In this document: piece after piece, positions 44,384-52,821 of the stretch
Layout: each line of letters starts with the position of its first letter
Position numbering within the stretch: the stretch's first letter is position 1
Assembly: GCF_003351765.1 (NCBI RefSeq)
Contig: NZ_CP031229.1
Coordinates: 868,001-932,000 of the forward strand
Direction of reading: 5' to 3'
From: Ornithinimicrobium avium
GTDB lineage: Bacteria > Actinomycetota > Actinomycetes > Actinomycetales > Dermatophilaceae
Length of the DNA: 64,000 bases
Notes under the pieces: generated by a model
The model's input: only the letters and a program-made list of their open reading frames with translations
Database searches by the model: none
Told to the model about the DNA's origin: nothing
Position numbers and translations under genes: made by a program

Positions 44384-45513
44384 GGGAGCCTCCGCTCACG
44401 TGTCGCCCGACGGCTGGGGCGCGCCCGGCCGTCGCTCACGCGCTTGAGCGCGACCTCGCCCGGCTCGGCGTGCGAGTAGAGCTCGGCCTGCACTCCGCGT
44501 TCCGCCCACAGCCGCCCCAGGGCGAGCAGGTCCTGGCAGGTAATCTCCTCCGCCTCGACATCTCGTTGACGGGTGGTCTCCCCCAGCGCCACCACCCGGG
44601 TCAGCACCCTCGGCGCCTGGGCGGCGAAAGAGATCTCGACCGCGTGGTCCGGAAGGTCGGGGCGACGGACGACCGCCGCCCCCGAGCCTGCCAGGTCGAC
44701 CATCCCCTCGCCCACCTCGTAGCCGAGCTCGCGCAGGGCCTCCTCGGTCTGACGGACGATGAACCGGCGGTCCTGCTCCGCGGTCAGCTGGGCCCTGACC
44801 TGACGCTCGAGCTCCTCGACCGCCGCTAGCTCCTCCTTCGCCGTGCAGCGCTCCGCCCGGTCACGGATGTCCTGACCGAGGGGACCCTCCAGGTCGGCGG
44901 CCCGCACGACGAGGAGGCCCGCCTGCCGGGCCACGCGCTCGCGCTCTCGTTGCGCACGGGCGGCTGCCTCACAGCGGGTCTGCACGGACATGAGGGCCAC
45001 GTCCGCGTGGACGGCCTGCCCCGCGTCCAGGAGCGACCTGACCGCGGCTACGGCACCGGTCAGCTCCTCCTGGGCGCCGTCGTCGAGGTGCGCGATCCGG
45101 TCGAGACAGCGGACCAGGCTCTCCCGGACCTCACCCGCGTCCACGGTGCGCGGTGCTGCCCGTGACGGTGCCGCCGCCATCGTCGGCACCACGTCGGTGA
45201 TCTCACCGAGCTGGTCGAAGGTGGCTGCGAGCTGACGCCGCACCAGCGCTGCCTTGGTGCTTCTCTCGGCGTCCAGGAGGACCTGGACCTCGTCTGCCAG
45301 CTCCTGCTCCATCAGCTCGAGCCGTTCGAGGGACGCGCTGGTCAGGTCCGGGTCTCGACCCGGTGCCGCCTCACCGCCGAGCGCGACGAGCCTCCTGACT
45401 GCATCGGCCCGGCGGGCCAGCGAGGCACCGCACCTGACCCGCGCTGCAGCCTCGTCCCGGGCACGGCGGACCTCGGCCGCCAGCCGCAGGCTGTATCCCT
45501 TCGGCCCGCTCAT
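44380..45513 (-). CDS. Coiled-coil protein of the kinase operon
   Basis: The product is 377 residues starting with MSGPKGYSLRLAAEVRRARD. Most of the protein is charged helix with heptad character, for example LERLELMEQELADEVQVLLD and EELAAVEELERQVRAQLTAE. A small C-terminal globular part (LGYEVGEGMVDLAG to VEISFAAQAPRVLTRVV) looks alpha/beta. I do not recognise a named family. It overlaps the PP2C and AAA+ genes by four bases on each side. It may be the scaffold or substrate of the AAA+ protein. Confidence 0.7.
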   Translation of the reverse strand: MSGPKGYSLRLAAEVRRARDEAAARVRCGASLARRADAVRRLVALGGEAAPGRDPDLTSASLERLELMEQELADEVQVLLDAERSTKAALVRRQLAATFDQLGEITDVVPTMAAAPSRAAPRTVDAGEVRESLVRCLDRIAHLDDGAQEELTGAVAAVRSLLDAGQAVHADVALMSVQTRCEAAARAQRERERVARQAGLLVVRAADLEGPLGQDIRDRAERCTAKEELAAVEELERQVRAQLTAEQDRRFIVRQTEEALRELGYEVGEGMVDLAGSGAAVVRRPDLPDHAVEISFAAQAPRVLTRVVALGETTRQRDVEAEEITCQDLLALGRLWAERGVQAELYSHAEPGEVALKRVSDGRARPSRRATRERRLP

Positions 45514-46280
45514 CTCTTCTCCTCGTCCACCGGCAGGTCGTCGAACGCGATCAGCGCGACGGTGACGTTGTCCTGGGCCCCGACCTCGAGGGCTGCGGCG
45601 ACCAGGCGTTGGGCCGTGGACGTCAGTCCGTAGGGCTCCGCGCCGTTCAGGATGTCCCGGAGGCGCTCCTCGGGGAGAGCGTCGCTCAGCCCGTCCGAGC
45701 ACAGCAGGAGGACGGTCGCGTCGTCGGCGCCCACCGCGCAGTGGTGGACGTCGAGCTGCCCGGACGTCAGCGGGCCCAGCGTCTGGGTGACGACGTTGCT
45801 CCCGACCGCCGCTCGGTCGTCCACGGAGAGCTGTGTGAGGTAGGAGCCGCGCCAGTAACGGTAGACGCGCACGTCTCCGACGTTCGTCACCGCGTAGGTG
45901 CCCGGCGCGACCACCACCGACGCAGCCGTCGTCCCCATGCGGGCGAGGCGGGGGTGCCCGGCGGCGAGAGACGTGACCGCGCCACGCGCCCGGTCGAACG
46001 CCTCCGCGAACGCCGGGGCCTCGTCCATCGACATGATCATCAGCTCGCGGAGCTCGCTGCTCAGGGTCGACGCCGCCACGAGCGCGGCCACCGCCCCTCC
46101 CTCGTAGCCGCCGAGCCCGTCCAGCACGCACAGGTTCCACAGGTCGTACTCCCCGAGCCGCACCACACCCTGACGGACCGTCCGGTCCCCCTGCCAGACC
46201 CAGCCGTCCAGGGCGACCGCGTCCTGGTTCTCGGACCGGACCGGACCTCGTTCCGAGCACACGGCATACCTCACGATCAC
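45510..46280 (-). CDS. PP2C-type protein phosphatase
   Basis: The product is 256 residues. Metal-binding motifs are present: ENQDAVAL near residue 20, VLDGLGGYEGG near 56 (the DGxGG motif), LLCSDGLSDAL near 192 and GAQDNVTVAL near 238. The GTG at 46280 overlaps the upstream stop (GTGA). It should dephosphorylate Ser/Thr residues with Mn/Mg and oppose the kinase of the same operon. Confidence 0.9.
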   Translation of the reverse strand: MIVRYAVCSERGPVRSENQDAVALDGWVWQGDRTVRQGVVRLGEYDLWNLCVLDGLGGYEGGAVAALVAASTLSSELRELMIMSMDEAPAFAEAFDRARGAVTSLAAGHPRLARMGTTAASVVVAPGTYAVTNVGDVRVYRYWRGSYLTQLSVDDRAAVGSNVVTQTLGPLTSGQLDVHHCAVGADDATVLLLCSDGLSDALPEERLRDILNGAEPYGLTSTAQRLVAAALEVGAQDNVTVALIAFDDLPVDEEKR

Positions 46281-47044
46281 CGCTCCCACCACCCCAGGCG
46301 CCGGCCGAGTACGGCCCACACGATCAGGAAGACCACGAGTCCGGAGACCAGGAACCCGCTGAGCCGTGGATCGCCGAAGGTCACCGTCACGAGGCCGAGC
46401 GTCCCGGCCAGGAGCCACAGCGTCATCGGTCCCATCACCGCGCCCAGTCCTACAGCCCCGAGGAGGGCCACGACGAAGTAGCCCCCGAAGCGTCGAGGCT
46501 CGAGCCCGAGCAGGTCCGCACCGACAGGGCTGCCGAAGAAGGTGAACACCTCGACGAGGCCGAAGAAGGCCAGCCCTCGGCCCTTGCCGAACGTGAAGAA
46601 CCGGTGCGAGCGACCCAGGAACACCTGCCCGAGGCCCATGCCCAGCACGAAGCACAGAATGACGGTGCTCACGAAGAAGAGTCGCCAGACCACGGCGCCC
46701 TCCAGCCCCGGACCGAGGACGAACGCCGCGGCGCCGGCCAGCCCCGCCAGGACGCCGACCACGCTGAGGAGGGTCCGCACTCTGGAGTACCCCAAGGTCA
46801 TCCCTCCGACCAGGCCGATCGCCGCACCGTCGCGGCCACCGAGCTCCTGTCCTACGAGGAGGGTCAGCTGCGCGGTGGCGAGCAGCCCCAGGGTCATGTC
46901 GGCGGTCCGACTGTCCGGTAGACCCAAACTGCCGATCCGGCCGCTTCCGCCGACTGTCCCGATCCGCTTCGCACGGCCGAGGATGATCGCGTAGACGGCC
47001 ACGAGGAAGGACCCCGCGACCAGGGTCTCGAGCACCCCGCTCAT
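46277..47044 (-). CDS. Multi-pass membrane protein of the kinase operon
   Basis: The product is 255 residues with six to seven hydrophobic helices, for example LVAGSFLVAVYAIILG, LRLLSVVGVLAGLAGAAAF-like and VSTVILCFVLGMGLGQVFLG. No transporter or enzyme motif is recognised. It overlaps the kinase and PP2C genes by four bases on each side. It may form a membrane complex with the transmembrane half of the kinase. Confidence 0.7.
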   Translation of the reverse strand: MSGVLETLVAGSFLVAVYAIILGRAKRIGTVGGSGRIGSLGLPDSRTADMTLGLLATAQLTLLVGQELGGRDGAAIGLVGGMTLGYSRVRTLLSVVGVLAGLAGAAAFVLGPGLEGAVVWRLFFVSTVILCFVLGMGLGQVFLGRSHRFFTFGKGRGLAFFGLVEVFTFFGSPVGADLLGLEPRRFGGYFVVALLGAVGLGAVMGPMTLWLLAGTLGLVTVTFGDPRLSGFLVSGLVVFLIVWAVLGRRLGWWER

Positions 47045-49701
47045 GCCGGCGGGGCCTTGGCGACGGCGATCAGGGCCTTCACCGACCACACCACGGTCAG
47101 GACGGCACCGACGAGCAGCACAGCGCCGGCCATGGGCTGCAGGATCGCGAGAATGACGGCGAGCAGCACCAGGGCGATCACGACGAGGAGGGGACGCACG
47201 ACGCGGACCGCCAGCGGGTAGCGTCCGACGACGGCTCTCAGGGCTCCGGTCGCCAGCAGCACTCCCGCCGCGCCCCAGGGCAGGGCGTTGTCCGGTCGCG
47301 CCTCGGCGAGAGGGCTCAACCAGTCCCTGACGGCGGCCACGATCTCCAGGTACCAGCGGGGAAAGTCGCGGTCGAAGGTCCGGAACGCGCCAGGGTCGAT
47401 CTGCTGGGTGACGGCGATCATGACGCACGCCCACAGGACGACCTGCATCCGGCCGGTGCAGCGCAGCGCCTCCTGGAGGTGGCTGCTGCGTCCCACGTCG
47501 GACTCGCTGCTGAACCCCGGACCGAGGGTGCTGGCCCAGGCCAGGACACCGACCACCGCAAGGGCGAGGAAGACGACCTGCCACGTCGACGGACTCGGGA
47601 GCCAGGCCGCACGTCCCATGAGCTGGTCGAGAAACCGGCTCCAGAGCCACGCGACCGCCACCCCGGTGAGCAGGAGCTCCAGGCGGGGGTGCCTGCGGGA
47701 GCGAAGGACGTGCAGCAGACCTCCGAGCACGACGAAGGCGAGGATCCACGGAGCCACCGCCTGCGCCGCCGCCCGAAAGTCGGCGCGGCGCCACTCGACC
47801 GCAAGGGCGAAGATCGCGGGCAGAGCCCCGACGAACAGCCAGTGAGCGGCGCCCTCCCGAAAGTTCGACGCGGCGCTGTCGCGGATCTGACGGTTCCGCA
47901 CCTGTCGCACGCCTCGCCTGCGTTCGAGGACCTCGGTCTGGTCGGCCTTCCGCCTGGCCTTCTCCACCTTCTGCTCCACCGGCAACTGGTTCGCCGTGAT
48001 GAGCCGGAGGCCGAAGTTGGAGTCTCCCTTGTCCTGTGCCACCTTCTCCGTCAGGGTCCGGAAGGCGTCGCTGACCTCCCCGATCCGGGAGAGGGCCTTG
48101 CGCGCGTCCTTCTCGGCCCTCTCCCTCTCGTCAGGAGCCAGGGCGACCTTCAGCAGCAGGCCCTCGACCGCGGGATCGTCCGCGCCGATCATCCGCCGCT
48201 GGTCCGGAGACAGAGCGGCGATCCGGAGCCACCAGCGCTGCAGGCTGTCGTCAGCGAGCGAGATCGCCCGGCCGTCGTCGACCTGCTGGGCCCACGCGGT
48301 CAGGGCTCGTTCCTGGCGCAGCTGCCGGATCCACCTGCCGGCGGCCTCGTCGCCTCCGAGCGCCTCTCGCGCCGTCTTGGTCAGCTCCTTCCCACCGAGC
48401 GACCGGTCGCCGAAGGTCGGCGTCGTGGTGGGGTCGAGCAGGGCCTGCAGGCCCACGGCGACGGCGCCCGGCGCCTGCTGGCCGCCCAGGATGGGCCCCG
48501 CCTCCTCTGCCAGCCCGTGCTGGCCCAGCCAGGTGCGCAGCAGGTCGAGGTTGCGCGGGTCGGCGAGGAACTGTGCCGCGTCCTCGCTGGCCTCCTGGAA
48601 GGACCGCGCCAGATCCTGTGGGGCGTGGTGCTCCTGGCGGAAGGCGAACGGCGCCACCCGCGTCCGCGGCCCGCGCACCCGGGTGTGCACGGCGGGCGAC
48701 TCCCCCGCGAGCCAGCGGCCGACCTCGGAGCTGCCCCACCGCCCCTTGGCGTCGGCGGTCAGCAGGCCCCGGAGCAGCAGGTCCCACCGCTCGTCACCGG
48801 TCGGCTCGATCTCGTAGAGGTCCTGTCCCAGGCTGGCCTTGATCTCCTTGTCCGTGCGCATCCCCGTGCCGTCGGGCACGCTGAACGGGTGCCGGCCGTG
48901 CAGTCCCTCGTAGAGAATCATCCCCAGCGACCACCAGTCCGTCGCCTTGGTCGTCATCCCGGCCGCGCCCTCGGGGGACATGTAGGCCCAGGTCCCGGCG
49001 GTCGAGCCGAGCACCCGGGAGGCAGCCTGCTCGCGCGCGAGGCCGAAGTCGGCGAGCACGAGGTCGAGCGGCTCCTCGGAGCGGACGAGGATGTTCGCCG
49101 GCGTCAGGTCACGGTGGATGACGTCGTGCCCTTGCGTGAACTCGATGGCGCCGACCAGCTCCTCGAGCACCGCCCGGACCATGTCCCGGGGAAGGGGCCC
49201 GTCCATGCGCTGATACAGGTCCTTCATGCTCCCGAGGGAGAAATACTCCTGGACCTCCCATGTCTCACCCTCCCACTGCCGGAACTCGAGGATCGGGGCG
49301 ATGTGCTCCCGCCCCTCCTCGGTCTTGGAGAGCTCGATGAGCGTCTCGACGGCGTCGACGTCGAAGGACTCGACGAGGCCGCGGTAGAGCTTGACGACGA
49401 CGTCCCCGCCGTCGCTCCACCGCCGGCACAGTAGGACGTCCGCCTGGGCGCCGCTCGTGCTCAGGTCCCGCACGTATTCGAACTCTTCGAGGATCGGCCG
49501 TGGCGGCGCCAAGCGCCGCCGGACCCCCGGGACGCCCTCCGGTCCTGCCCCTTCGTACACGGTGCCTGGGACGGCTCCCCGGGCGCCGGCGCCGTGACCG
49601 TCGGAAACCGGCGACCCGTCCCGCTCGTAGGTCGTGCGCGGCGCGTCCCGGTCGGCCCCTTCGTAGGTCGTTCCGGGGACCTTGCTGTCCGCCACCTTCA
49701 C
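47041..49701 (-). CDS. Transmembrane Ser/Thr protein kinase with N-terminal TxYE repeats
   Basis: The product is 886 residues. The first ~60 residues contain three similar motifs: VPGTTYEGA, APRTTYERD and VPGTVYEGA. The kinase domain spans ~70-330: VVVKLYRG (ATP lysine) near residue 100, VIHRDLTPANIL near 194, DFGLA near 216 and MSPEGAAG in the activation segment. The glycine loop (STSGAQADV) is atypical. A helical middle region is followed by about seven hydrophobic helices from ~612 to the end. It is the first gene of a seven-gene operon behind the shared promoter at 49788-49819. The threonine motifs are probable autophosphorylation sites read by the FHA protein. Confidence 0.88.
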   Translation of the reverse strand: MKVADSKVPGTTYEGADRDAPRTTYERDGSPVSDGHGAGARGAVPGTVYEGAGPEGVPGVRRRLAPPRPILEEFEYVRDLSTSGAQADVLLCRRWSDGGDVVVKLYRGLVESFDVDAVETLIELSKTEEGREHIAPILEFRQWEGETWEVQEYFSLGSMKDLYQRMDGPLPRDMVRAVLEELVGAIEFTQGHDVIHRDLTPANILVRSEEPLDLVLADFGLAREQAASRVLGSTAGTWAYMSPEGAAGMTTKATDWWSLGMILYEGLHGRHPFSVPDGTGMRTDKEIKASLGQDLYEIEPTGDERWDLLLRGLLTADAKGRWGSSEVGRWLAGESPAVHTRVRGPRTRVAPFAFRQEHHAPQDLARSFQEASEDAAQFLADPRNLDLLRTWLGQHGLAEEAGPILGGQQAPGAVAVGLQALLDPTTTPTFGDRSLGGKELTKTAREALGGDEAAGRWIRQLRQERALTAWAQQVDDGRAISLADDSLQRWWLRIAALSPDQRRMIGADDPAVEGLLLKVALAPDERERAEKDARKALSRIGEVSDAFRTLTEKVAQDKGDSNFGLRLITANQLPVEQKVEKARRKADQTEVLERRRGVRQVRNRQIRDSAASNFREGAAHWLFVGALPAIFALAVEWRRADFRAAAQAVAPWILAFVVLGGLLHVLRSRRHPRLELLLTGVAVAWLWSRFLDQLMGRAAWLPSPSTWQVVFLALAVVGVLAWASTLGPGFSSESDVGRSSHLQEALRCTGRMQVVLWACVMIAVTQQIDPGAFRTFDRDFPRWYLEIVAAVRDWLSPLAEARPDNALPWGAAGVLLATGALRAVVGRYPLAVRVVRPLLVVIALVLLAVILAILQPMAGAVLLVGAVLTVVWSVKALIAVAKAPPA

Positions 49702-49787
49702 GCCTCCTTACCCACGTCGTCGGGCTGCTCGGGTCTGACCTCGGCCGAGGCAGCCTCAGACATCCCGCCTCCACCGCCGGCGTCGTG

Positions 49788-49819
49788 ACGCTAGACGCCT
49801 TGTGTCGCGCTTGTGTCGC
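49788..49819 (-). promoter_or_regulatory. GCGACA tandem-box promoter of the kinase operon
   Basis: On the minus strand GCGACA (49819-49814), 5 bases, GCGACA (49808-49803), 9 bases, TAGCGT (49793-49788). The predicted start leaves about an 80-base leader before the kinase ATG at 49701. It directly follows the stop of the upstream operon's last gene. Confidence 0.75.
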
Positions 49820-49829
49820 GCGACCTGCC

Positions 49830-50210
49830 TCAGGCCGCGCGTCCCACCTCCGGCGGGTCCCACAGCAGGACTGCGGTGGCGTCGTCCACCTCGAAGGCCT
49901 CCAGGACCGCCTCCTTGAGGAGGGCCGGGAGCCGCACCTTGCCGCTGAGGGCACGGCTGACGGCGTCCTTCAGCCTGCGCGGCAGCTGTTCGTCGTTCTC
50001 GCTGGCCTCGCCGGCGTCGTAGAGCCACTGAGCCAGGACGCGGGCGACGGCGGCCTGGTGGATCTGGCTCCCGTCGCCCTGGCGACGGATCCGGCGCTGC
50101 CAGATGCGACGTCGGCGCGGGTCGTCCCACAGGATGGCGCGCAGGACCGCCGCCTCCCGGGCTGCCCTGCCGTGGCACTGGGGGTCGATGACGAACTGTG
50201 GTGCGGACAC
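49830..50210 (-). CDS. Small helical protein, paralogue of the nSTAND1-adjacent gene product
   Basis: The product is 126 residues from GTG 50210, with GGGAGG ahead. AAVLRAILWDDPRRRRIWQRRIRR, QAAVARVLAQWLYDAGE and LPRRLKDAVSRALSGKV align with the product at 9779-10258 through most of its length. Charged, helical and DNA- or protein-binding in character; the family has no name known to me. It is the last gene of the CHAT operon, 65 bases after the TPR-like gene, and ends just before the kinase promoter. Confidence 0.72.
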   Translation of the reverse strand: MSAPQFVIDPQCHGRAAREAAVLRAILWDDPRRRRIWQRRIRRQGDGSQIHQAAVARVLAQWLYDAGEASENDEQLPRRLKDAVSRALSGKVRLPALLKEAVLEAFEVDDATAVLLWDPPEVGRAA

Positions 50211-50275
50211 GATGTCCTCCCGTTGCGAGGTGACCTTGACACCGGGCTACAGACGGACGGGAGAGCTCCGGACGC

Positions 50276-51655
50276 TCAGCGCGCGACGCGGACGGCCACT
50301 ATCTGTCCATCGCCGTCCGCACGGCGGGGCAGGAGCCCGGTGAGGGTCCCGCCCCAGGGCATGCGCGGGACGGGCCTGGGGCCGGTGAGGACGGCGGGCT
50401 GCCTCTCGTGCTCGACCCGCCACCGCGGCCTTTTCGCGGGCACACCCAGGGCGTCCATCAACATCCACAGCGGGGCGCTGGCACCGGCCCCCTCGGCGCG
50501 CACCGGGAGTCCCTGCATTCGGAGGATCTCCAGCGCCTCCGACAGGACGGCCGGGTCCCGCACCTGCTCGGCAGCCCTCAGGACGACCTCGGCGGCCCCG
50601 GCGAGCAGCTCGTCGGTCTGTGCGCGTTCGCCGACGCTGGGCAACGTGGCACGGAAGCCGACGAAGCAGTCGTGGGCCAGCAGCCCGGCGGCCAGGGCTG
50701 CCCAGGGGTCCGGCTCCAGCCGCGACATGCCGTACATCATGTGGGTGAGGCCGGACAGCAGCCCGTCCGTTCCGACGCTGCCCCTGACCGAGTCGAAGAT
50801 CTGGTCGGCCAACCGGGTGCGGCCCAGGAGATGGAGCATGCTGGCGTAGGTGAGGTCGAGCTGCCGGCGAATCGGGTGCTGGGACAGCGGGCCGCGCGAA
50901 CAGATCACCTGCCGCCCCGCGGCGGCGTGGGCGGCTGCCCCGACGGGATCGGTGCGGTGCACGGCGACCTGCGCCGCCGCCAGGAGCGCGGCAGCCGCCC
51001 GGTGCAGGTAGTCACCGTCGACCAGGCTCCTCGCCAGATCCACCAGGTCCTGCTCCAGCTCCCGCGACGCCTCCCCCCGGCCCAGAGCCGCGAAGGCCGC
51101 CACGATCCGCTCGTTGGCGGCCGGCTCCGGATCGGGACCGAGGTCCTGGGAGGCCTGCTCGCGCAGCCCTGAGCGCGGATCGCTGGCCATCGGCGCGAGG
51201 CCGGCGAGGGCGTTGCGCAGCATCTCGTGGTGCTGCGGCTCGTCGGACCTGCTGACGGGTTCGACAGCTTCCCTGAGCGCCTGCTGGTATGCGGTCTCGT
51301 CCCCCTTCATGAGCTGCAGGAAGAGCTCGTGGAGGACATGCTCGGCCTTCATGACCGGGTGGTGCTCCACGACCTCGAGGTCGAGGTAGGACCTGACGTC
51401 CTCGGCCTCCTCGACCTGTCCGAGCAGCAGGAGGTTCCGCACGAGGACGAGCAGCAGCCCGTCGTAGTCGACCGAGTCCGGCAGCCACTGACCGTGCGAG
51501 AGGATCCAGTCCAGCAGGTCGGTCAGGACCTCGGTCTCGCCGCTGTCGGCGAGCTCGTGCAGCTCCGCCAGGGCCTCGAGCATCAGCTGGCTGCCCTCCT
51601 CGTCGGTGAGGTCCTCGTCGTCGGGATCTGGCTCCGCGAGCGGCTCGTCGCTCAT
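50276..51655 (-). CDS. TPR-like helical repeat protein of the CHAT operon
   Basis: The product is 459 residues. An acidic N-terminus (EPDPDDEDLTDEEGSQ) is followed by repeated amphipathic helix pairs such as DYDGLLLVLVRNLLLLGQVEEAED and RQLDLTYASMLHLLGRTRLADQI, the pattern of TPR-like solenoids. The last ~60 residues are non-repetitive. Its ATG overlaps the CHAT stop (ATGA). TPR partners commonly hold CHAT or caspase-type effectors in check or bring targets to them; this is inference. Confidence 0.7.
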   Translation of the reverse strand: MSDEPLAEPDPDDEDLTDEEGSQLMLEALAELHELADSGETEVLTDLLDWILSHGQWLPDSVDYDGLLLVLVRNLLLLGQVEEAEDVRSYLDLEVVEHHPVMKAEHVLHELFLQLMKGDETAYQQALREAVEPVSRSDEPQHHEMLRNALAGLAPMASDPRSGLREQASQDLGPDPEPAANERIVAAFAALGRGEASRELEQDLVDLARSLVDGDYLHRAAAALLAAAQVAVHRTDPVGAAAHAAAGRQVICSRGPLSQHPIRRQLDLTYASMLHLLGRTRLADQIFDSVRGSVGTDGLLSGLTHMMYGMSRLEPDPWAALAAGLLAHDCFVGFRATLPSVGERAQTDELLAGAAEVVLRAAEQVRDPAVLSEALEILRMQGLPVRAEGAGASAPLWMLMDALGVPAKRPRWRVEHERQPAVLTGPRPVPRMPWGGTLTGLLPRRADGDGQIVAVRVAR

Positions 51656-52821
51656 CCGACCTCGCCCACGTCCGGAAGGACCGTGGTCGTCGTCGCCGCC
51701 CACGTCAGCGGCGCGTGCAGCGCATAACCGGAGGACCGCCAGCGGTGCAGCTCGGTCAGCTGCCAGTCCCGAAGGGCTCCCACGGGGTCCGTCGAGGCGT
51801 GGGCGGCGTGGACCGCCCGGACCAGCCGGGTGAAGTTCGGCTCGTGCTCCGAGAGGTCTGCGGGGAGCACCCACCGGGTGGCGGTGACCAGCTGTGCCCC
51901 GGCGCGCAGGGCGGCGAGCGGCAGGCCGACGTCCTCGGACGCCCGACCGTCCCCGCTCCCGCAGCCGATGAGCGCGACCCGCTCCGGGGCGGGCCAGGTG
52001 TCCGGCCGGTCCAGCCAGTCGTAGGCCGGCAGCAGATCGGCAGCCTGGCCGTCGGAGAGCACCAGAGCCACGTTGCCCGGATCCTTGGGCCAGCCGGGCC
52101 GCACGTGCCCGGCATACAGGAACCTCGCCCAGGGGCGCTCGCGAAGGACCGCGCCGAGCTCGGCGCTGCCCAGCCCATCCCTCCCCGACAGGTGCAGGTC
52201 GGCCCCCTGGCCGAGGTCACGGAGCTCCGGCGGGAGGCCCGCCGGATACAGGGGCGCGAGCGTCGGGTCCTCGTCGGTCAGCGGCCCCGGATCGAGGACC
52301 ACAACCCCGTCCGGTTCGCCGGGCGCCGGCGGGGGCCGGTGGGCCGCGGGCGCCCGCCCGACGGCGGCGAGAGGGTGGGCCTCGGTCAGGATCCTGCACC
52401 GCTCGAGCAGCCGGGTGTCGGACGCGTCCACGACCAGGGCGTCCCACGGCACGGCTGCGCACCAGCCCCGGGTGGCGACCGTCAGGGTGTGCACAGCGTC
52501 CCCGTCCGCCGAGAGACCCTCCCGCAACGCGCGAGGGAGCAGGGCGGCGCCCAGCTCGCGCGCCACGGCCAGCTCGGCCCGGGGGTCGGCCAGCGGTCCA
52601 TCCCAGACCGCGTCGTCGTGGGGGACCAGCCCCTCCAGCAGGGACCGCCACTTCTCCGGATGCTCGTGCCGTCCGGCCCACACCCGGTGCTCGGCCGGCG
52701 CGCCCGGCCCCCCGGCGCCGTCGCGCTCGCAGATGAGGGACCAGCTGAGGCTCCGCAGGGCCGGCTCGATCACGAGCCGCCAGCCGACCCGCGCGGCACT
52801 GGGCGCCCGCAGCACGGTCAC
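51652..52821 (-). CDS. CHAT-domain (caspase-like) protease
   Basis: The product is 389 residues. The CHAT dyad is visible: histidine near residue 238 in RFLYAGHVRPG and cysteine near 287 in RVALIGCGSGDG. Upstream, VPWDALVVDAS is the usual entry segment of CHAT domains, and LTWAATTTTVL closes the fold. GTG 52821 overlaps the stop of the preceding gene (GTGA). CHAT proteases are common effectors of bacterial conflict systems, cleaving host or partner proteins when triggered. Neighbouring proteins of the operon are the likely sensors or regulators. Confidence 0.85.
   Translation of the reverse strand: MTVLRAPSAARVGWRLVIEPALRSLSWSLICERDGAGGPGAPAEHRVWAGRHEHPEKWRSLLEGLVPHDDAVWDGPLADPRAELAVARELGAALLPRALREGLSADGDAVHTLTVATRGWCAAVPWDALVVDASDTRLLERCRILTEAHPLAAVGRAPAAHRPPPAPGEPDGVVVLDPGPLTDEDPTLAPLYPAGLPPELRDLGQGADLHLSGRDGLGSAELGAVLRERPWARFLYAGHVRPGWPKDPGNVALVLSDGQAADLLPAYDWLDRPDTWPAPERVALIGCGSGDGRASEDVGLPLAALRAGAQLVTATRWVLPADLSEHEPNFTRLVRAVHAAHASTDPVGALRDWQLTELHRWRSSGYALHAPLTWAATTTTVLPDVGEVG

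Noticed and set aside
41275..49701. Identification of the kinase operon as a classical TerY-P (vWA-PP2C-kinase) triad
   Set aside because: Kinase and PP2C are present but no TerY-type vWA gene or TerD paralogue was found in the operon, so the label would overreach.
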